Shown piece after piece: positions 12,581-25,012 of a DNA stretch of 64,000 nt. The stretch covers positions 7,256,501 to 7,320,500 of the forward strand of contig NC_134960.1 of NCBI RefSeq assembly GCF_965638725.1, read 5' to 3'. Made by a program: the position numbers and the translations under genes. The DNA is from Aptenodytes patagonicus. Taxonomy: Eukaryota; Chordata; Aves; Sphenisciformes; Spheniscidae. The notes beneath the pieces were generated by a model. The model made no database searches. It was not told where the DNA came from and saw only the letters and a list, made by a program, of their open reading frames with translations. Within the stretch, counting starts at the first letter, position 1. Each line of letters starts with the position of its first letter.

Positions 12581-15500
12581 CTGGAAATCACCAGAGCGAA
12601 GGCAAGGAGGAGCTGTGGGAGGGAACAGAAAAGCCGATGTGAGCCAAAGCCCCCTCTCTGGGGGCTGCGTTAGTTAAGGGAGGCTTCGCTCCCTCCCTCA
12701 GCCAGCCATCGCTGCGGGTGCGGTACCCATGGGAGGGTGATGGCTGGGTGCTGCTGGGGATGCTCAGGGAGAGGGGCTTCGCCAGCCACCCTGCGGTCAC
12801 TGGAACTGAGGTCCTTTGGTATCTGGCACCCAGTTGGGGACCCCACGGGCCAGGGGCAGCGGAGATGGGCCCCCACGCAGCTTCCTGCCAGCGCCGAGAG
12901 AAACCGGGAGGGGAAGAAAGTGCTGAATACATGGAAATGGGCCGAGCATCCTCCGCAGGGCTGACCCTCCTTGCTGCACCCCTCAATGCTCCCCCTGCTC
13001 CCTGCAGCCCCCCAAGCCCTGGCACTATCCCAGCTTCAGCAGCCGCTGGGGACGCCCCGTTGCTGCATGATGCCAGGGCTGGGCAGCCCCCGCGAAGTCC
13101 CACCACCTTTATCTGAGTTTCCGTGCACCGAATCAAGGCTGCCATCAGTCCCACGCACCCAACGTAGCCCAGGAAATGCGGCCGCGTTTCCAGGGTAACT
13201 CACAGGTTGTTTTCTAACACTAGCACCATTTATAGCTGCAACCCGCTGCGGCATGGGCTCTCCCCACCCCCCCAGAGAAAGTCCCCAGGCAGCGCCATTT
13301 GCTCCAAGAAAGCTGACGGAAGGAGAGAAACAGCTGGAAAATGGAGCGCGGCCATGAATGAACCGCTGAGCGTCAGCTGAGCTCCAGCCCTGAGGCATGG
13401 CTCCCTCCTCGCCAGCGCTCGTCCTCCCTCTGAGACACGTTGCAGAAAAGCTCAAGGCGCCGTGGGGCCGCCCTGGGGGGATTTCTGCCCCCAGCCGAGC
13501 TCGATTTCATGCCATGGAGCAAGTAGGGGAAATCACATGAAATTCCCTGGCTTGGCCCTGCATCCCCGCGAGAGCACCCATGGAGGGGGAGACCCAGCCC
13601 CGCAGCCATCGGTGCAGCTGGGTCACCTCACTTGGGTGCAGGAAGCCTTCTGGCACCCCTGGGCATCCTTGCTGAGGGAAGGAAGTTCTGCAGAAAACCA
13701 GAACCGCCTTCACCTCCCCTTCCCATTTCAGCTGGGGAGGCTGCAAGCCTCAGCCGCCCTTCCCCACGGCTCCTGGCTGGGGGAGAGCCCCCGCGTGCCC
13801 CCTGCGTAGTGGGGCTGCACTGCGGCCGGGTGGTGGGTGGGTGCCAGGGGATCCCAGCCCCCGACCCACGCAGCCTTTTAATGTCGCTCAGGAGCCTGTA
13901 CGTGAAGCTGCATACCCTCCAGGGAATGGAGAAAGCCCTGCATGGCACAGCACTTCTGCCTTGCTCCATGCATGCGGCAGCTGGGCTGAGACCGCCCAAC
14001 TCACCTCAGCAGTGGTGGAGAATCCCCGGCCACACCCAGTCCCCAGCCTGTCCCTGCAGCACCCCGTGCCTGTCCCCCACCGCTGCTGACACCTCCGCAG
14101 AGGCTGGGGGAGCAGCCCCAGCTCTTGCCCTGCCAGCAGGCGATCCGGGGAGGATGCCTGGACAAACACATTGCATCCATGGGCCAGGTGGCGAAACCTG
14201 GAGGCTGCAGAGCCCAGGCACGGGGATGTACCTGTCCCCCCGAAATGACGGAGAGGTTTGGGTTGTGGGGGTCCCTGGACAGAAAGTGCCATGAGAAACC
14301 CTAAATGATGTGCACAGCCCGTCCCCTTTGCAGAATGACCCGCTCTTGCCAAAAAGCCTCTGTCCCCCCAGCAGCGTGCACCCCGCCGGCCTCTCCATGA
14401 CCCCACCATGGCTTTGGGCTCAGGGGTTTCACCCCAGGAGCCCGGCAGCTATTTTTGCAGCCTGCTGCCTGGCGGGGCTCTCCTGGCACGTACGCACACG
14501 GCGAAGGCCACAGCACACCCAGCACCCCGCCGCCCGTCGTCCTGCCCGCAGAGCGGAAAGGGAGCTTCACCGGATTAAAAAAAAGCAGCATCCGTCCTCC
14601 CTGCGTGGCAAGGGAGGTCCCCAAAGTCCCCTGCCCCACCCCAGCGCTGAAAAGTCCCCCTGCCCTTCTAGAGCTCTGTCCCTCTGGGGTGTTGTACGGT
14701 GCGTTTGCCTGTGCAAAACTCGGTGGGTATTGAACCAGGGGGATCCTCCCCACCGAGCCCGGCTCGGACCCCTGCATGGAGGGACGGGCGTTTCCGCGGC
14801 CGCCGCAGCGCCGGGGCGCGGACAAAGGCGCATCCCGGCCCGGACACACCCATGGGCCCCGCAGCAATGCCTGCGCCTGCCTGAAAAAGCACCCGCCGGC
14901 TGTGCAGCCCCTCAGGCTTTTGTTACAAAGGAAGGATTTTTCATAAAAAGAAAAAGAAAACAAGGATTCCCCCCTGCAGCCACCCCTTGGAGGGAGCCTC
15001 CGCTTGCACGGCTCACCGCCCAGCCAGGGCTTTCCTCCCCTTGCACACCACCGCGGTGGCTTTGCACACCAGCACTGTCCCCTCGCCTGCCAGCATGGTC
15101 CCCCCGCACGCCAGCGCACACTTACGAGCGGCACCGAGGTCTGGCTGGGCACGCTCGCAGGAACAGCCGGCCGCCGGCGCACTCGGTGTGTGCTTGTGGC
15201 CGTGCGCTCGTCCTTGGCGTGCAGCTGTTTCCTCCCGGCAAGACGTCACTGCTCACGAGCCCTCCAGTCCCCGCCTGCGGTGGCACCGGGGTCAGGGCCG
15301 CACTCCCACCCTCACCGCCATGCCAGACCTCAGCCCCTTGGTTTTGGGTGCCCACAGTGCAGGGGGACCTGACGCCGCCCGCAGAAGCACCCTGCCCCTG
15401 CTGGGGTGTGGGAAAGGGGGTCACTCGGCAGAAAAGCCCCACCAGTGTGTGCAGGGGCTGGGTGCCAGCAGCGGTGATGCGTGCAATGCAAGGCGAAAAC

Positions 15501-17990
15501 GGTGATTGCACTTCAACTGCGGAAATTTCACCCTCTTCTGTCCCCCCCGCCCCGGTTTCCTGGTGAACGCCGGGGTGCAGGGTACCCCGCTGCCTCCTGG
15601 GCTGGTCCTGCCGCCGATCACCTCTGCCCACACCAAATCACCCCCTTCCCTGGTCATGGCTGGGAAACGTCCATCCCTGACTCTCCCTGCAAAAGCCAAG
15701 GGGGCCGGGGGCTGGCCCCCCCATGACCTGCTTAAGGGGGAAGGTGCTGACCAGTGCTCTGCAAGGAGCATCCGTGGGGCAGGAGCCGAGCTGGCACAGG
15801 GAGCTGGGGAGAGGCAGCTCATTGTCCCCCCCAGCCTTCCCTCCCATGCTGCAGACACAGGGACAAGAAGACCTTGCAGCACAGCCGTGGGTGGCGATGC
15901 AGGCTGAGTCTCTCGGAGATGCTCCTGGCAGGCTGTACCACTGCCTGCAGTGCCCCGAGGCCGTTTCCTCCCCTGCCTCGCCCAGGTTAACTCCACTCCT
16001 TCTTTACCACCACCCTTTGCCCCAGCCAGCACAGAAGCTGCAGAAGGGCTGGAGGAGCTGGCGGGGCTCCCCAGGAGCCATGGGCAGTGGTGTCTGTGCT
16101 CTGGCTGGTGCCAGCAGGAGCAGGCAAAACCAAGGGCCCCCTCGAGATGTTGAAGGCTGCTGGCACGTAACCTTTCAGGCATCCAAGCCCTGGTGGTACC
16201 CACTGTCTAGAGCATCTCTCTGGGGCTGCAAGGCAGCTGAGCTGCTCAGCCCTGCCTGTCCTGGGAGATGGTGCTCCTGGACAGCAGGGACCCCAGGCTG
16301 AGTGTGACATGCAGCCACAGGGCTGTGCCCCCCTCAGGGGACTGGAGGCACCCTGGGAGGGGGAGACCCTCATGGTCAGCTAACACCGGCTGCTCCTTCA
16401 TGCCCCGTTGTTCCCTCAGGCAATGTTCCTTGGGCTGGCGTTGGTGTCTGGAGACCTCGCTCATGTGAGATGGCGTGGGTGACAAGCACATCTTTGTTCA
16501 CCCTGCGCTGCAATGCAGGACAACAGCCCTGCTCTCCTCCCAGTGCCCCTGGTTGTGTCATGGTGTGCTGAGTCCCCCTGCCCCAGAGGTGCTAGCCCAG
16601 CATCTCACAGGGTGCACTGGGCACACGGGGCTGCCCCATACAGCCAGGGCAGAGCAGCCTTGTGGTTAGAGCACACACCTATGCTTTAGGTGCTCTAGAT
16701 CCTTATTTGCTTTGTTCCTGCATGGCTGATGTCCCCTTTCTCTGCTCCTTGCAAGCTGAAGGCTGGAGGATGTGCTTAACTACATCACAGACTAAGAGGT
16801 TTTTGTCCCCAAATGCTGTAAGCAGGCTCAGCCTGAGCACTATCTACAATAAAATCAAAGTTAGTTCCTCAGCCCAAAATACCAGCTCCCAACCTCTCCT
16901 CAGAGCCCAGACTTGGTCCTCTTCTCCCAGGGTGCTGAAGACCAGTCAGGTCACACCATAGCTTCCCCCACATCCTCTCCCTGCTAGGAGCAATCCTACA
17001 GAACAGCTGTGCTGGGGCCTGAGGGCACTTATATGCCTTACTGGGGCTGAGCAGCCTCACCTGGCCTGCCGCCCCCCAGCCCTGGGCCCCCATTTAAGCA
17101 CAGCCCTGGACTCACCCCAGCCCCTGATTGCACTCTGCTGCTTAGCCCTTGTGGGCTGCACCCCAGGAGGGAGGTGGTGAGTCAGGGTCATTCCTGGTGC
17201 CTATTTCATTCCCCATGGAGGAGCACCCAGGTCTTGTTGCACCCTTACAACCCCCCAGCCAGGACAGGAGCTGGGGAGCCTGGGATGGGGCAGGTGTTGC
17301 TTGAGCTGAGAGCTGCAGCCCCAGCCCTGCTCCCAGGTCAAGGCTAGGTGGGTCAGTGATGGATGGTGCTGCTGCCTGCTCTGCTACAAGCTGCCCTTGG
17401 GCTGATTGGGTACTTCTCTTCTTCATCTAAGGCTGCTGTCTCTGCAATGGGGCTGTCACAGGGCGTGGGCAGCAACTGGGGTCTTGGTGCCCAAATACTG
17501 GGGAAGTGCAGACAGCCTCAGGACTTTGCTTCTGGGAGCTACAGCTGGATGTGCTGCTGCAAACATCCCATGGAGCTGGGTCTATGCTCCTCTGCCTCGC
17601 TGCCGCAGTGAACTCTTGGACCTGCTCACCTCCCTCTGTGTTTCCCAGGGACAGCTCAGCCTGGGTACAGTCACAGCTGTAGGTACATGCACCCCTGCGT
17701 CCTGACCTGGCCATGTTTCTGCTGCTCTCTGCCTGGTTTTCCTCCAAAACCTGCTCCACAGATTGAGATGAGGGTCCTGGTGTGAGGGAGTGGGGACAGA
17801 GAGAAGGGGTTTCCCCTTCCACCTGTACAGGCAACTTTGAAATGTTAATTAAAGTCCCTCAATAATGCCTCTGAGCCTATTAGCATTGCAGGCTTGTGTG
17901 TATGATTTGGAAGGCGTTGTGGGAAAAATATTTCTGCATAGATTTCCCATTGTGCAGCCCGGAGCGGTGGTCAGCAGGGGGAGGGCCAGG
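12581..17990. other. Interval between ANXA6 start exon and the transporter, no coding gene seen
   Basis: About 5.4 kb between the divergent ANXA6 and the CAT-2-like gene. Long open frames here, for example 14310-15566 on the plus strand, fall in GC-rich sequence. They show no recognisable domain and behave as chance frames. Apart from the CpG patch at 14.7-14.9 kb I see only intronic or intergenic sequence. Part of it is probably ANXA6 intron 1. Confidence 0.5.
14690..14900 (-). promoter_or_regulatory. CpG-rich patch, candidate ANXA6 promoter and first exon
   Basis: A dense CpG stretch (NotI-like GCGGCCGC near 14796 and repeated CGG/CCG) stands out from surrounding sequence about 2.2 kb upstream of the ANXA6 start exon. 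Because that start exon seems to follow a splice acceptor, a noncoding first exon is expected upstream, and this is the best CpG island in range. No TATA box is obvious. The exact start site and donor cannot be fixed by eye. Confidence 0.3.
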
Positions 17991-17999
17991 GCGCTCCCA

Positions 18000-18094
18000 A
18001 AAGGGATTTAAGGGGAGAGTGTAACTGGGGCTGCCTGGTGCTCACCCTCCCCATCAGCTCGCAGCTGGAGCAGTTTGCCCAAAGGATGGCCGGA
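18000..18094 (+). promoter_or_regulatory. Candidate promoter and first exon of the CAT-2-like gene
   Basis: A TATA-like TTTAAG lies near 18007. About 90 bases on is ATGGCCGGA followed directly by a consensus donor GTAAGT at 18095-18100. Splicing this to the strong acceptor at 19301-19303 is in phase 0 and would add M-A-G before the MLCWGC start. An AT-rich block (17830-17950) precedes it. This is inference from motifs only; the true first exon could be elsewhere. Confidence 0.35.
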
Positions 18095-19303
18095 GTAAGT
18101 AGTTTGTTTGCAGAAGAAGGGAAAATCATCAGGGCGAGATGCCCTGGGTGGGACTGGTGGTGTGCCGCGGGTGGGTGCTGCTGGGGGGGTGGGAAAGCAG
18201 CCCCAGCTGCAATGACCGAGGCAATGGCTCTCCAGCCCTCAGGAGACACAGCAGTTGTCCTGGAGGTTGGGGCTCCCTGTGCCACAAGGGCTTACAGCAC
18301 CCCATCCTGTGGGTGAGGGTGCCGGGCACTGGCCCAGGGCAGTCCCTGTCCCCTCCGGGCTCCACGCCGCAGCAGGGACCGCATGGCCCTGTGATCCTCG
18401 GTGCTGCTGGGATGTGCCGGTGGGCAGGGTTTGCAGCTGGGTCCCTGGCCCTGTAAGTAGCAGATTATGGGGTTTGAAGCATGCAGCATGGACTTTGCTT
18501 TGCTGCAGGGTAACCTGGAGGTCCTGGCAGCACCATGCGCATGTGGAGGCATGCAGCCCCCCCTTCTCCAGTCCTGGGAGCTCCTGGGGAAGGACGGGCA
18601 GGATGGGGGAAGGCACACAAATCCCAGGCATGCCATACCAAGCACCTCACTTGCTCCAAGCACAAATATCACACAATTCGGGGTTTCTGCTGGGCTGACA
18701 TCCCCATCGGTGACCCCAGCAAGCCACAGCATTACTGTACAGGCCGATGGCCCAGGGGACCCAGTCTCTGTCTGAGTTGTGCCAGTGACCCACAGTTACG
18801 GGTGCTGTGGGAACATCTTCAGCTGAGCAGGTGGGTCCTTCCTGGTGCACTTTAAGGCCAATGGCTGCTCCAGGAGCAGAGCATCTCCCATCCCTCCTTC
18901 TCTGGCCCGGTTTCTGCATTTCAAATAGTGTCAGTGTCAAGGCTGGGAGAATGCTGGCTGTGCATCCCTGCTGGGGTTGCTGCTGGAGCAATAGGACTTT
19001 CTGAGCTGGCAGGGGGACAAGCAGGTGTCCTTGTCCCCTCTCACCATAGCACGAATCAGAGCCCAGCAAACCCCAATCATGCATTGTTCCACTTCTCACT
19101 GGGGATGAGAGCAATGCAGCCACTTTAGCCCCATCTTCCTCCAAAATGGGCTGCTTTTCTGGCAGCACCCAGGGAGTCCAGAAAGCACTGTGTGGACAGT
19201 GGGAGCTGCAAGGAAAACCTTCAGGCTGGGTTTGGGTCACATCCCCAGGGCGGTGCCTGTGGGGCAGCAGCACCCTCACTCCTGCTGCTTTCCTCTCCCG
19301 CAG

Positions 19304-22300
19304 ATGCTGTGCTGGGGCTGCCTGCTCTCTGTTTCGAAGATGCTTTCCCGCAGAAAGCGAGTCCTGGCTGGCTCGGAGGGCTCCAGCCTTTGTCGCTGCC
19401 TCTCCACCGCGGACCTCGTTGCCTTGGGAGTGGGCAGCACACTGGGGGCTGGCGTCTACGTCCTGGCAGGGGAAGTGGCTAAGACCAGCTCCGGCCCGAG
19501 CATCATCCTTTCTTTCCTGATTGCAGCCGTGGTGTCTGCTCTGGCAGGGCTGTGCTACGCTGAATTTGGGGCCCGCGTGCCCCTGGCCGGGTCGGCCTAT
19601 CTCTACAGCTATGTGACAGTGGGCGAGCTGTGGGCGTTCCTCGCTGGGTGGAATCTGCTGCTGTCCTATGTCATCGGTATAAGGCCCTTTTGATCCCTCC
19701 ACCTTTGCTTTGCATCGGTGGCTTTGCTGGTATCATTCCCAGACCCCCATGGGGCACGGGACCACCATCGCTGCCCCAGCTCCCACCTCTCCCCAGGTAC
19801 CGCCAGTGTTGCTCGGGCCTGGAGCGCTACCTTTGACCAGCTCCTTGGCAAGAAGATGGGGAGGTTTTTGGGTGCTCACGCGGCCATGAGCTCTGTGGGT
19901 CTGGCAGAGCACCCAGATGCCTTTGCCGCTGGCCTGGTGGTCCTGCTGGCAGGTAGGATGCCTCCCCCTGTGCCACCCTCCATCACATAGGATGAGCTCC
20001 TCACCCCACCATGGGCTCTTCAGGATGGTGCTGACCCCTCTGAGGCTTTGCCATTTCCCTAAGCAAAGAATGGGGAATGCAAGAGGAATCTGGGGAAAGC
20101 TGCAGATTCTCCTGATTCTGCCACTGTCCCCCCTTTTCCACCCTCCCCAGTAATGTCTACCCTGGGCCTGGTGTCATCCAGGGGGCTCGGCCATTTTGCT
20201 CTTTTCGTCCCCAGGGCTTCTTTCCTTTGGAGTGAAGGAGTCCACCACGGTCAACAAAGCCTTCACAACTCTCAATGTGCTTGTCCTGCTCTTCGTCACA
20301 GTGAGCGGCTTCATCAAAGGCGACCTGCGCAACTGGAAGCTCGGGGAGGATGACCTGCCATGGGCAGCTGTCCATGAGGCTGGGTATGAGGGGTGCCGCT
20401 CGCCCCCCATCAGAGGGCGATGGGGATGGCTGGGCCATCCCCCTAGTGCTTTATCCCAGGAAATCTCGCTTTCTCGCATTTCTCCCTGCCCTGTTGGCAA
20501 TGCGTCAAAGAGCCGAAGTCCTAAGCCCTGCTGGGTTGATGCTGGAGGGGTGAGCAGGTTGGATGGGCTGTTCAGCCTGTCTCCATCCTGGGACCCCATT
20601 GCACTGATCCCTCTGCACTGCCTGACTCTTCCTCCTCCTCCCAGGAACCAGTCTGTGGCTGACAACATGACCGGTGTCTTTGGGGTGGGAGGCTTCATGC
20701 CCTATGGTTTCACTGGGACCTTGGCTGGAGCCTCTACCTGTTTCTATGCCTTTGTTGGATTTGACTGCATCGCTACCACGGGTAAGTGAGGCGGGGAGAG
20801 ATGCCAGTGGGACCCTCCCCTGCAGGCTGGGGGGCTGTGGCAGTGATTCTCCCCGCAGCCCCAGGAGCTGGTGTAGGGCTGGGCTGGGAATGGGCACGTG
20901 CCTGGCTCTGTGCTGCAGCCGCTCTCTCCTGCCCTCCGTGCTCAGAGGAGGAACTATAAGAGTCCATGTGGTATGACTGGGCTAATCCGGAAGCAGAGAC
21001 AGTCCCTATCCCCATAACCCCGGAGCCCAGGAGGTCTAGTGGTCCTTGCTAGAAGGCCTCTGTTTCCCCTCTTGTGGGGGGGATACGGGATATGCTCTCC
21101 AGCCTGAGCTGGGCTCTTCGCATGCCATGCACGTTAAATGAGCATCTGTTTTTTCAGCTGAGCTTGTCCTCCCCAGGGGAAGAAGTGAGGGACCCGCAGA
21201 GATCCATCCCCATGGGCATCATCCTCTCCCTCCTCGTCTGCTTCCTGGCGTACTTCGGGGTGTCTGCTTCCCTCACACTGATGATGCCCTACTACCTGCT
21301 AGACCCCATGAGCCCACTCCCAGCGGCTTTTGAATACGTTGGCTGGAGCAGTGCAAAGCACGCTGTGGCTGTGGGGTCACTGTGTGCCCTGACGACCAGG
21401 TGAGGGGAGTCATCTGATGGCAGCTCTGTGGCTCAGAGCAAGGTTGCACTGGAGCTATAACACATCCAGGCGCTATCCCCAACCCCTTCCTTCTGACTGC
21501 CCTGCTTGGCCAAAGTCCCTCAGACCTTCCTCACAAACCCTGTTGCTCCCACCCTGGCCCCTCCTGATCAAGGACAGCAACCAAACCCCTTGGCATGCCA
21601 CTTCTAGCCCAAAGTTGGAGGAAGTGGTCAGGTGTTTGGTGGCACCGTGACTGCAGGAGCAGGCTGGGGTGTCTCGGTGTGCACAGGACTCCTGGTGACT
21701 TGTGGACATCACTTCCCTGATACCGTCCCGCATCTGATGGTGAGGGAGGTGCTGGTCTTGTCAGCCTGGTCTTGAGAAGGTCGTGGACTGTACAGATGAA
21801 CAGGAGCTCCCTTGGCACCCAAGGAGGAGCAAAAGGCAGGATGGCACCTCCTGGATTCCTGCCCTCTTCTCCCCCATCTCCTTCCCTCTCTGCAGCCTCC
21901 TGGGCTCTATGTTCCCCATGCCACGGATCCTGTATGCTATGGCTCGAGACGGGCTCCTCTTCAAACCTCTGGCCAAAGTTAGTCGCCGTCAGTGCCCAGT
22001 TGTGGCAACACTGGTGTCTGGAGGAGTGGCAGGTGGGTGAGCAATTGAGTTACCCCTTAATCTTGAGCAGGGCTTGGTGGATGTCCTCTTTCAGCAGGAC
22101 AACACAAACCCCCTAGCTTGCCAGTAGCTGAGCAATATCTCCCCATGCAAAGGGAGGTCTCCTCTCTGTGGGCAAGAGACTATTTGGCCATGATGCTGTC
22201 CCAGTTCAGCCCCTCTGAGGTGGCAGGATGCTTTGCATCAGTGACCGAAGCATCACTAGCTCATCGAAGTGCTTGAGTCCTGTTGCAGCGGCTCTCAGGG

Positions 22301-24502
22301 GGACCCAGGGGGCAGAGAGAGAGCATGGCTGAGGTGGGCACAGCAGCAGTGTTGCCAGCTCTGCCGGGAGGCTTAAAGGGCTTCTTGTCCCTGCAGCTCT
22401 CCTGGCCCTCCTCTTTGACCTGAAAGCCCTGGTTGACATGATGTCCATTGGCACGCTGCTGGCCTACTCGCTGGTGGCTGGCTGTGTGTTGCTGCTCAGG
22501 TGAGGCTGCTGGGGACAGGGGATGGGGCCCACCCAACTTCTGGTGTTGGCCATGCCTGGGGCAAGGCACTGGCCTTGGTGCACCGCAGGTGCACGCTCAC
22601 GTACCTTGATGTCCAATATCTGCTCCTCAGGTATCGGCCTGAACCCAGCGCTCAGGACACTCCTGCGGGGAAGGTCCCAGCTGTGCAGCTCTGGTGGGAC
22701 GATCTCGTCTGTCCGCCCCCACGTCCCACCCCGTGTTCCTCTGCCACGGTGGCCTGGGCTCTGACAGCCGTAGGTATGCCCGGGAGTGATGGATGGGCTT
22801 TACGGGGAGCTGGCGTGGGGGGACCCACGGGGGACATCGCTGCTGTAGCACAGGCTGGCAGCTTCCTGCTGGCTGAAAACCACTTGGCAGTGGGATGCAG
22901 GCAGGGCCTGCCTGGCTCCCTCCTGCCCTCTCCTGACTGCCGCACAGCTGGCTGCCCCAGCCTTGGAAAACCTCCCACTCCCTCTGCTTCCCAGGCTGGC
23001 TGGAGAGAAAAGCTAAACCCACCATGACAAGCCACCCAGCCCTGTCCCCTGGTTGTCCTTTGTCCCTCCCGCCATGGCAGCCTTGGGTGCTGCACCCCAG
23101 GAGAGGGACAGGCTCAGCCCAGGAAAGTGCTGCCCTGACGCCCTGCCGTGGTCCCTCTGCAGCCGCCCTGGTCTGCGCTGTGAGCTGGGTGAGCACCGCC
23201 GGGCTGCCTTGCCTCCGGGCCGGGGGTGCCTGGTGCATCGCCGCTCTGGCTCTGCCTCTCCTGGGGATCCTGGCGGCAGCTCTGCTCGTCTGGAGGCAGC
23301 CTCAGAGCCGGGAGAGAGCATCCTTCATGGTGAGCACACAGCCCAGCCCTCGGGGACCGTCCCCAGGGAGAAGGACCTGGGGGACGGAGAGGAGACAAGT
23401 GCTGCAGCCCCTTGGAGAAAGGGTTACGTTGCACTGGGAGGTGTTCCCTCTGCTTTAGGTCAGGCAGACCTTTGCTGCATCCATGTTGAACAAAGTGCTG
23501 TTGGAGGCATCGGGCAGCTCATGGGGTTTTCCGTAGGGACCATGAGGACTGCCTGGTTCTTCCCCCCATGTCTCGCAGGCCAAGGGGCCACCTCCTGCAG
23601 CCCCAACTGAGCCCAGTGCCTGCTGCACAAATCAGAGCTGCTCTTCAGTAAAAAGATACCTGGTCTTGACACCATGGCTTGGTTTTGCTAGCGGTTTACT
23701 GCCCCCCTCAAATCCTGCAGTACCTCCTGCCCCAGTGCAGGACCTGTCAACCAAACCACCCTCCACGAGCATCCCCCTCCAGCACAGGCTGCAGTCCCAG
23801 ATCAGGTCTCCGAGCCTGACAGCCAGGCTGGGCTTCCACTTGCCTGTCGGCAACTAGCCAAAGCAGCAAAGAGCTGAATTTGGCTGTGAAACTCCTGCCT
23901 GTGGGCCAGCCAGTGCCTCCGGGCAAAGGCATGACCCCATTCCCTTGTGCTTGGTCCCTGCAGGTTCCCTGCCTGCCCTTCCTGCCGCTCCTCAGCATCA
24001 CCATCAACAGCATCCTGATGGCCCGGCTCAGCGCGGCCGCCTGGCTGCGGTACCTGCTCTGGATGGCCATTGGTAAGCCCGGCTGCCCTCGAGGTCCCGG
24101 AGCCGGCAGCAACCTCCTTGAGTGAAGCATTGTTGGTTTGAGAGCCCGTGGCATTAATGCTGGCTGCAGAGCAGTGGTGGGCGGATGGAGGAGGGGTGCT
24201 GAACTTTAATGTCAAAGGGTGGCGGGAGCACCCTGTCTTCTGACAAGTGGCCCAAAGGAACGGGAAGGGGTGAGCATTTGTAGTTGGGAGGGAAGGGAAG
24301 AGAGAGACACCCCACACACACACCCCCCCTATTCTGCCCATACCCAGGTTTCCTCATTTATTTTGGCTACGGGATCTGGCACAGCACCGAGAGCCGCCAG
24401 CCCGAAGGGGCAGCTCCCCGGGAGCCACCGGGAAGCACGGCCAGGGGGGTGGCCCCGAAGCCTTGCGGGACAGCACGGTGCCCATCTCCTCCAGGGCAAT
24501 AA
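19304..24502 (+). CDS. Cationic amino acid transporter, SLC7A2 (CAT-2)-like, 11 exons
   Basis: Predicted plasma-membrane uniporter for arginine, lysine and ornithine (APC superfamily, SLC7 CAT branch, about 14 membrane spans). Exons: 19304-19676, 19797-19952, 20215-20383, 20645-20781, 21177-21399, 21896-22032, 22397-22499, 22631-22773, 23163-23329, 23964-24072, 24348-24502. All borders are GT-AG and the sum is exactly 624 codons (623 residues). Visible hallmarks: [21 protein letters not shown] in span 1, the conserved glutamate in [12 protein letters not shown] (about residue 87), glycosylation sequons NQS and NMT in the third external loop, [27 protein letters not shown] and [27 protein letters not shown] and [13 protein letters not shown] match CAT-2A better than CAT-1 or CAT-3. 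The ATG directly follows a splice acceptor, so an upstream exon must exist. The loop after RYRPEP is shorter than in SLC7A2. It is intact, convergent with CCDC69 and divergent from ANXA6. Confidence 0.92.
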
Positions 24503-24503
24503 A
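24498..24503 (+). terminator. Poly(A) signal overlapping the stop codon of the CAT-2-like gene
   Basis: AATAAA at 24498-24503 contains the TAA stop codon (24500-24502). If used, cleavage would fall 10-30 bases downstream and the 3' UTR would be almost absent. I saw no better plus-strand AATAAA in the next few hundred bases. Confidence 0.5.
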
Positions 24504-25006
24504 AGGAGATGGGCTGGTCCCTGAGTGCCTGGCTCCCTCCACCCTGTGCCTGGGGGGCAAAGAGGCCCCTTGGGCTGAAGGTCCCATCCCGCAGAGGGGC
24601 ACAGCCCTGCCACAAGCCACAGGAGCTGTTTTCTCCTGAGTCTGGTGAACCTCCCTGAGCAACCTGAATCCTCACGTCAAGCCCCCTGCTGAAGGAGTTT
24701 TGTTTGGAGAGGATAAAGCAGACAAGTGTTTTTGCTGTTGTTATTGGGTTGTGGTTTTGGTGGGTTTTTTGCCTTTGAAACCTCTCCCTGCAGCCCCTCA
24801 ACTTCCCCTGTCCCCTCGCCCACCCTGGTCCCTCAGCTGCTTACAGCGGAGTGGAGTGGAGGCTTCTCATGCTGCCCTGACCCTCCACGCTGCCTTGGCA
24901 CCCTGAGGCAGGCAGGGCTGACGTGCCTGTCCCCCCATGACTGCCAAGGCACTGCCTGGGCTGGGCTTTTTCCTCCTTAGTGTGGGCAAGTCCTTTTCTG
25001 CACTCA

Positions 25007-25012
25007 TTTATT
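25007..25012 (-). terminator. CCDC69: Candidate CCDC69 poly(A) signal
   Basis: AATAAA on the minus strand, about 2.07 kb downstream of the CCDC69 stop codon (27079-27077). It is the nearest canonical hexamer I found on that strand. The implied long 3' UTR is plausible but unproven. Confidence 0.4.

Noticed and set aside
14310-15566. A 418-codon open frame on the plus strand
   Set aside because: It runs through the CpG-rich patch, is rich in Pro, Ala and Arg, shows no domain, and overlaps equally long frames on the other strand. GC-rich sequence is poor in stops.
16655-16705. tRNA-like words (GTGGTTAGAGCAC, then a short inverted repeat)
   Set aside because: It lacks a full cloverleaf and B box. 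At best it is the head of a decayed tRNA-derived SINE, and the rest of the element is not recognisable.
18647-19702. A 351-codon minus-strand frame
   Set aside because: It is antisense to the first exon of the CAT-2-like gene and has no recognisable domain.
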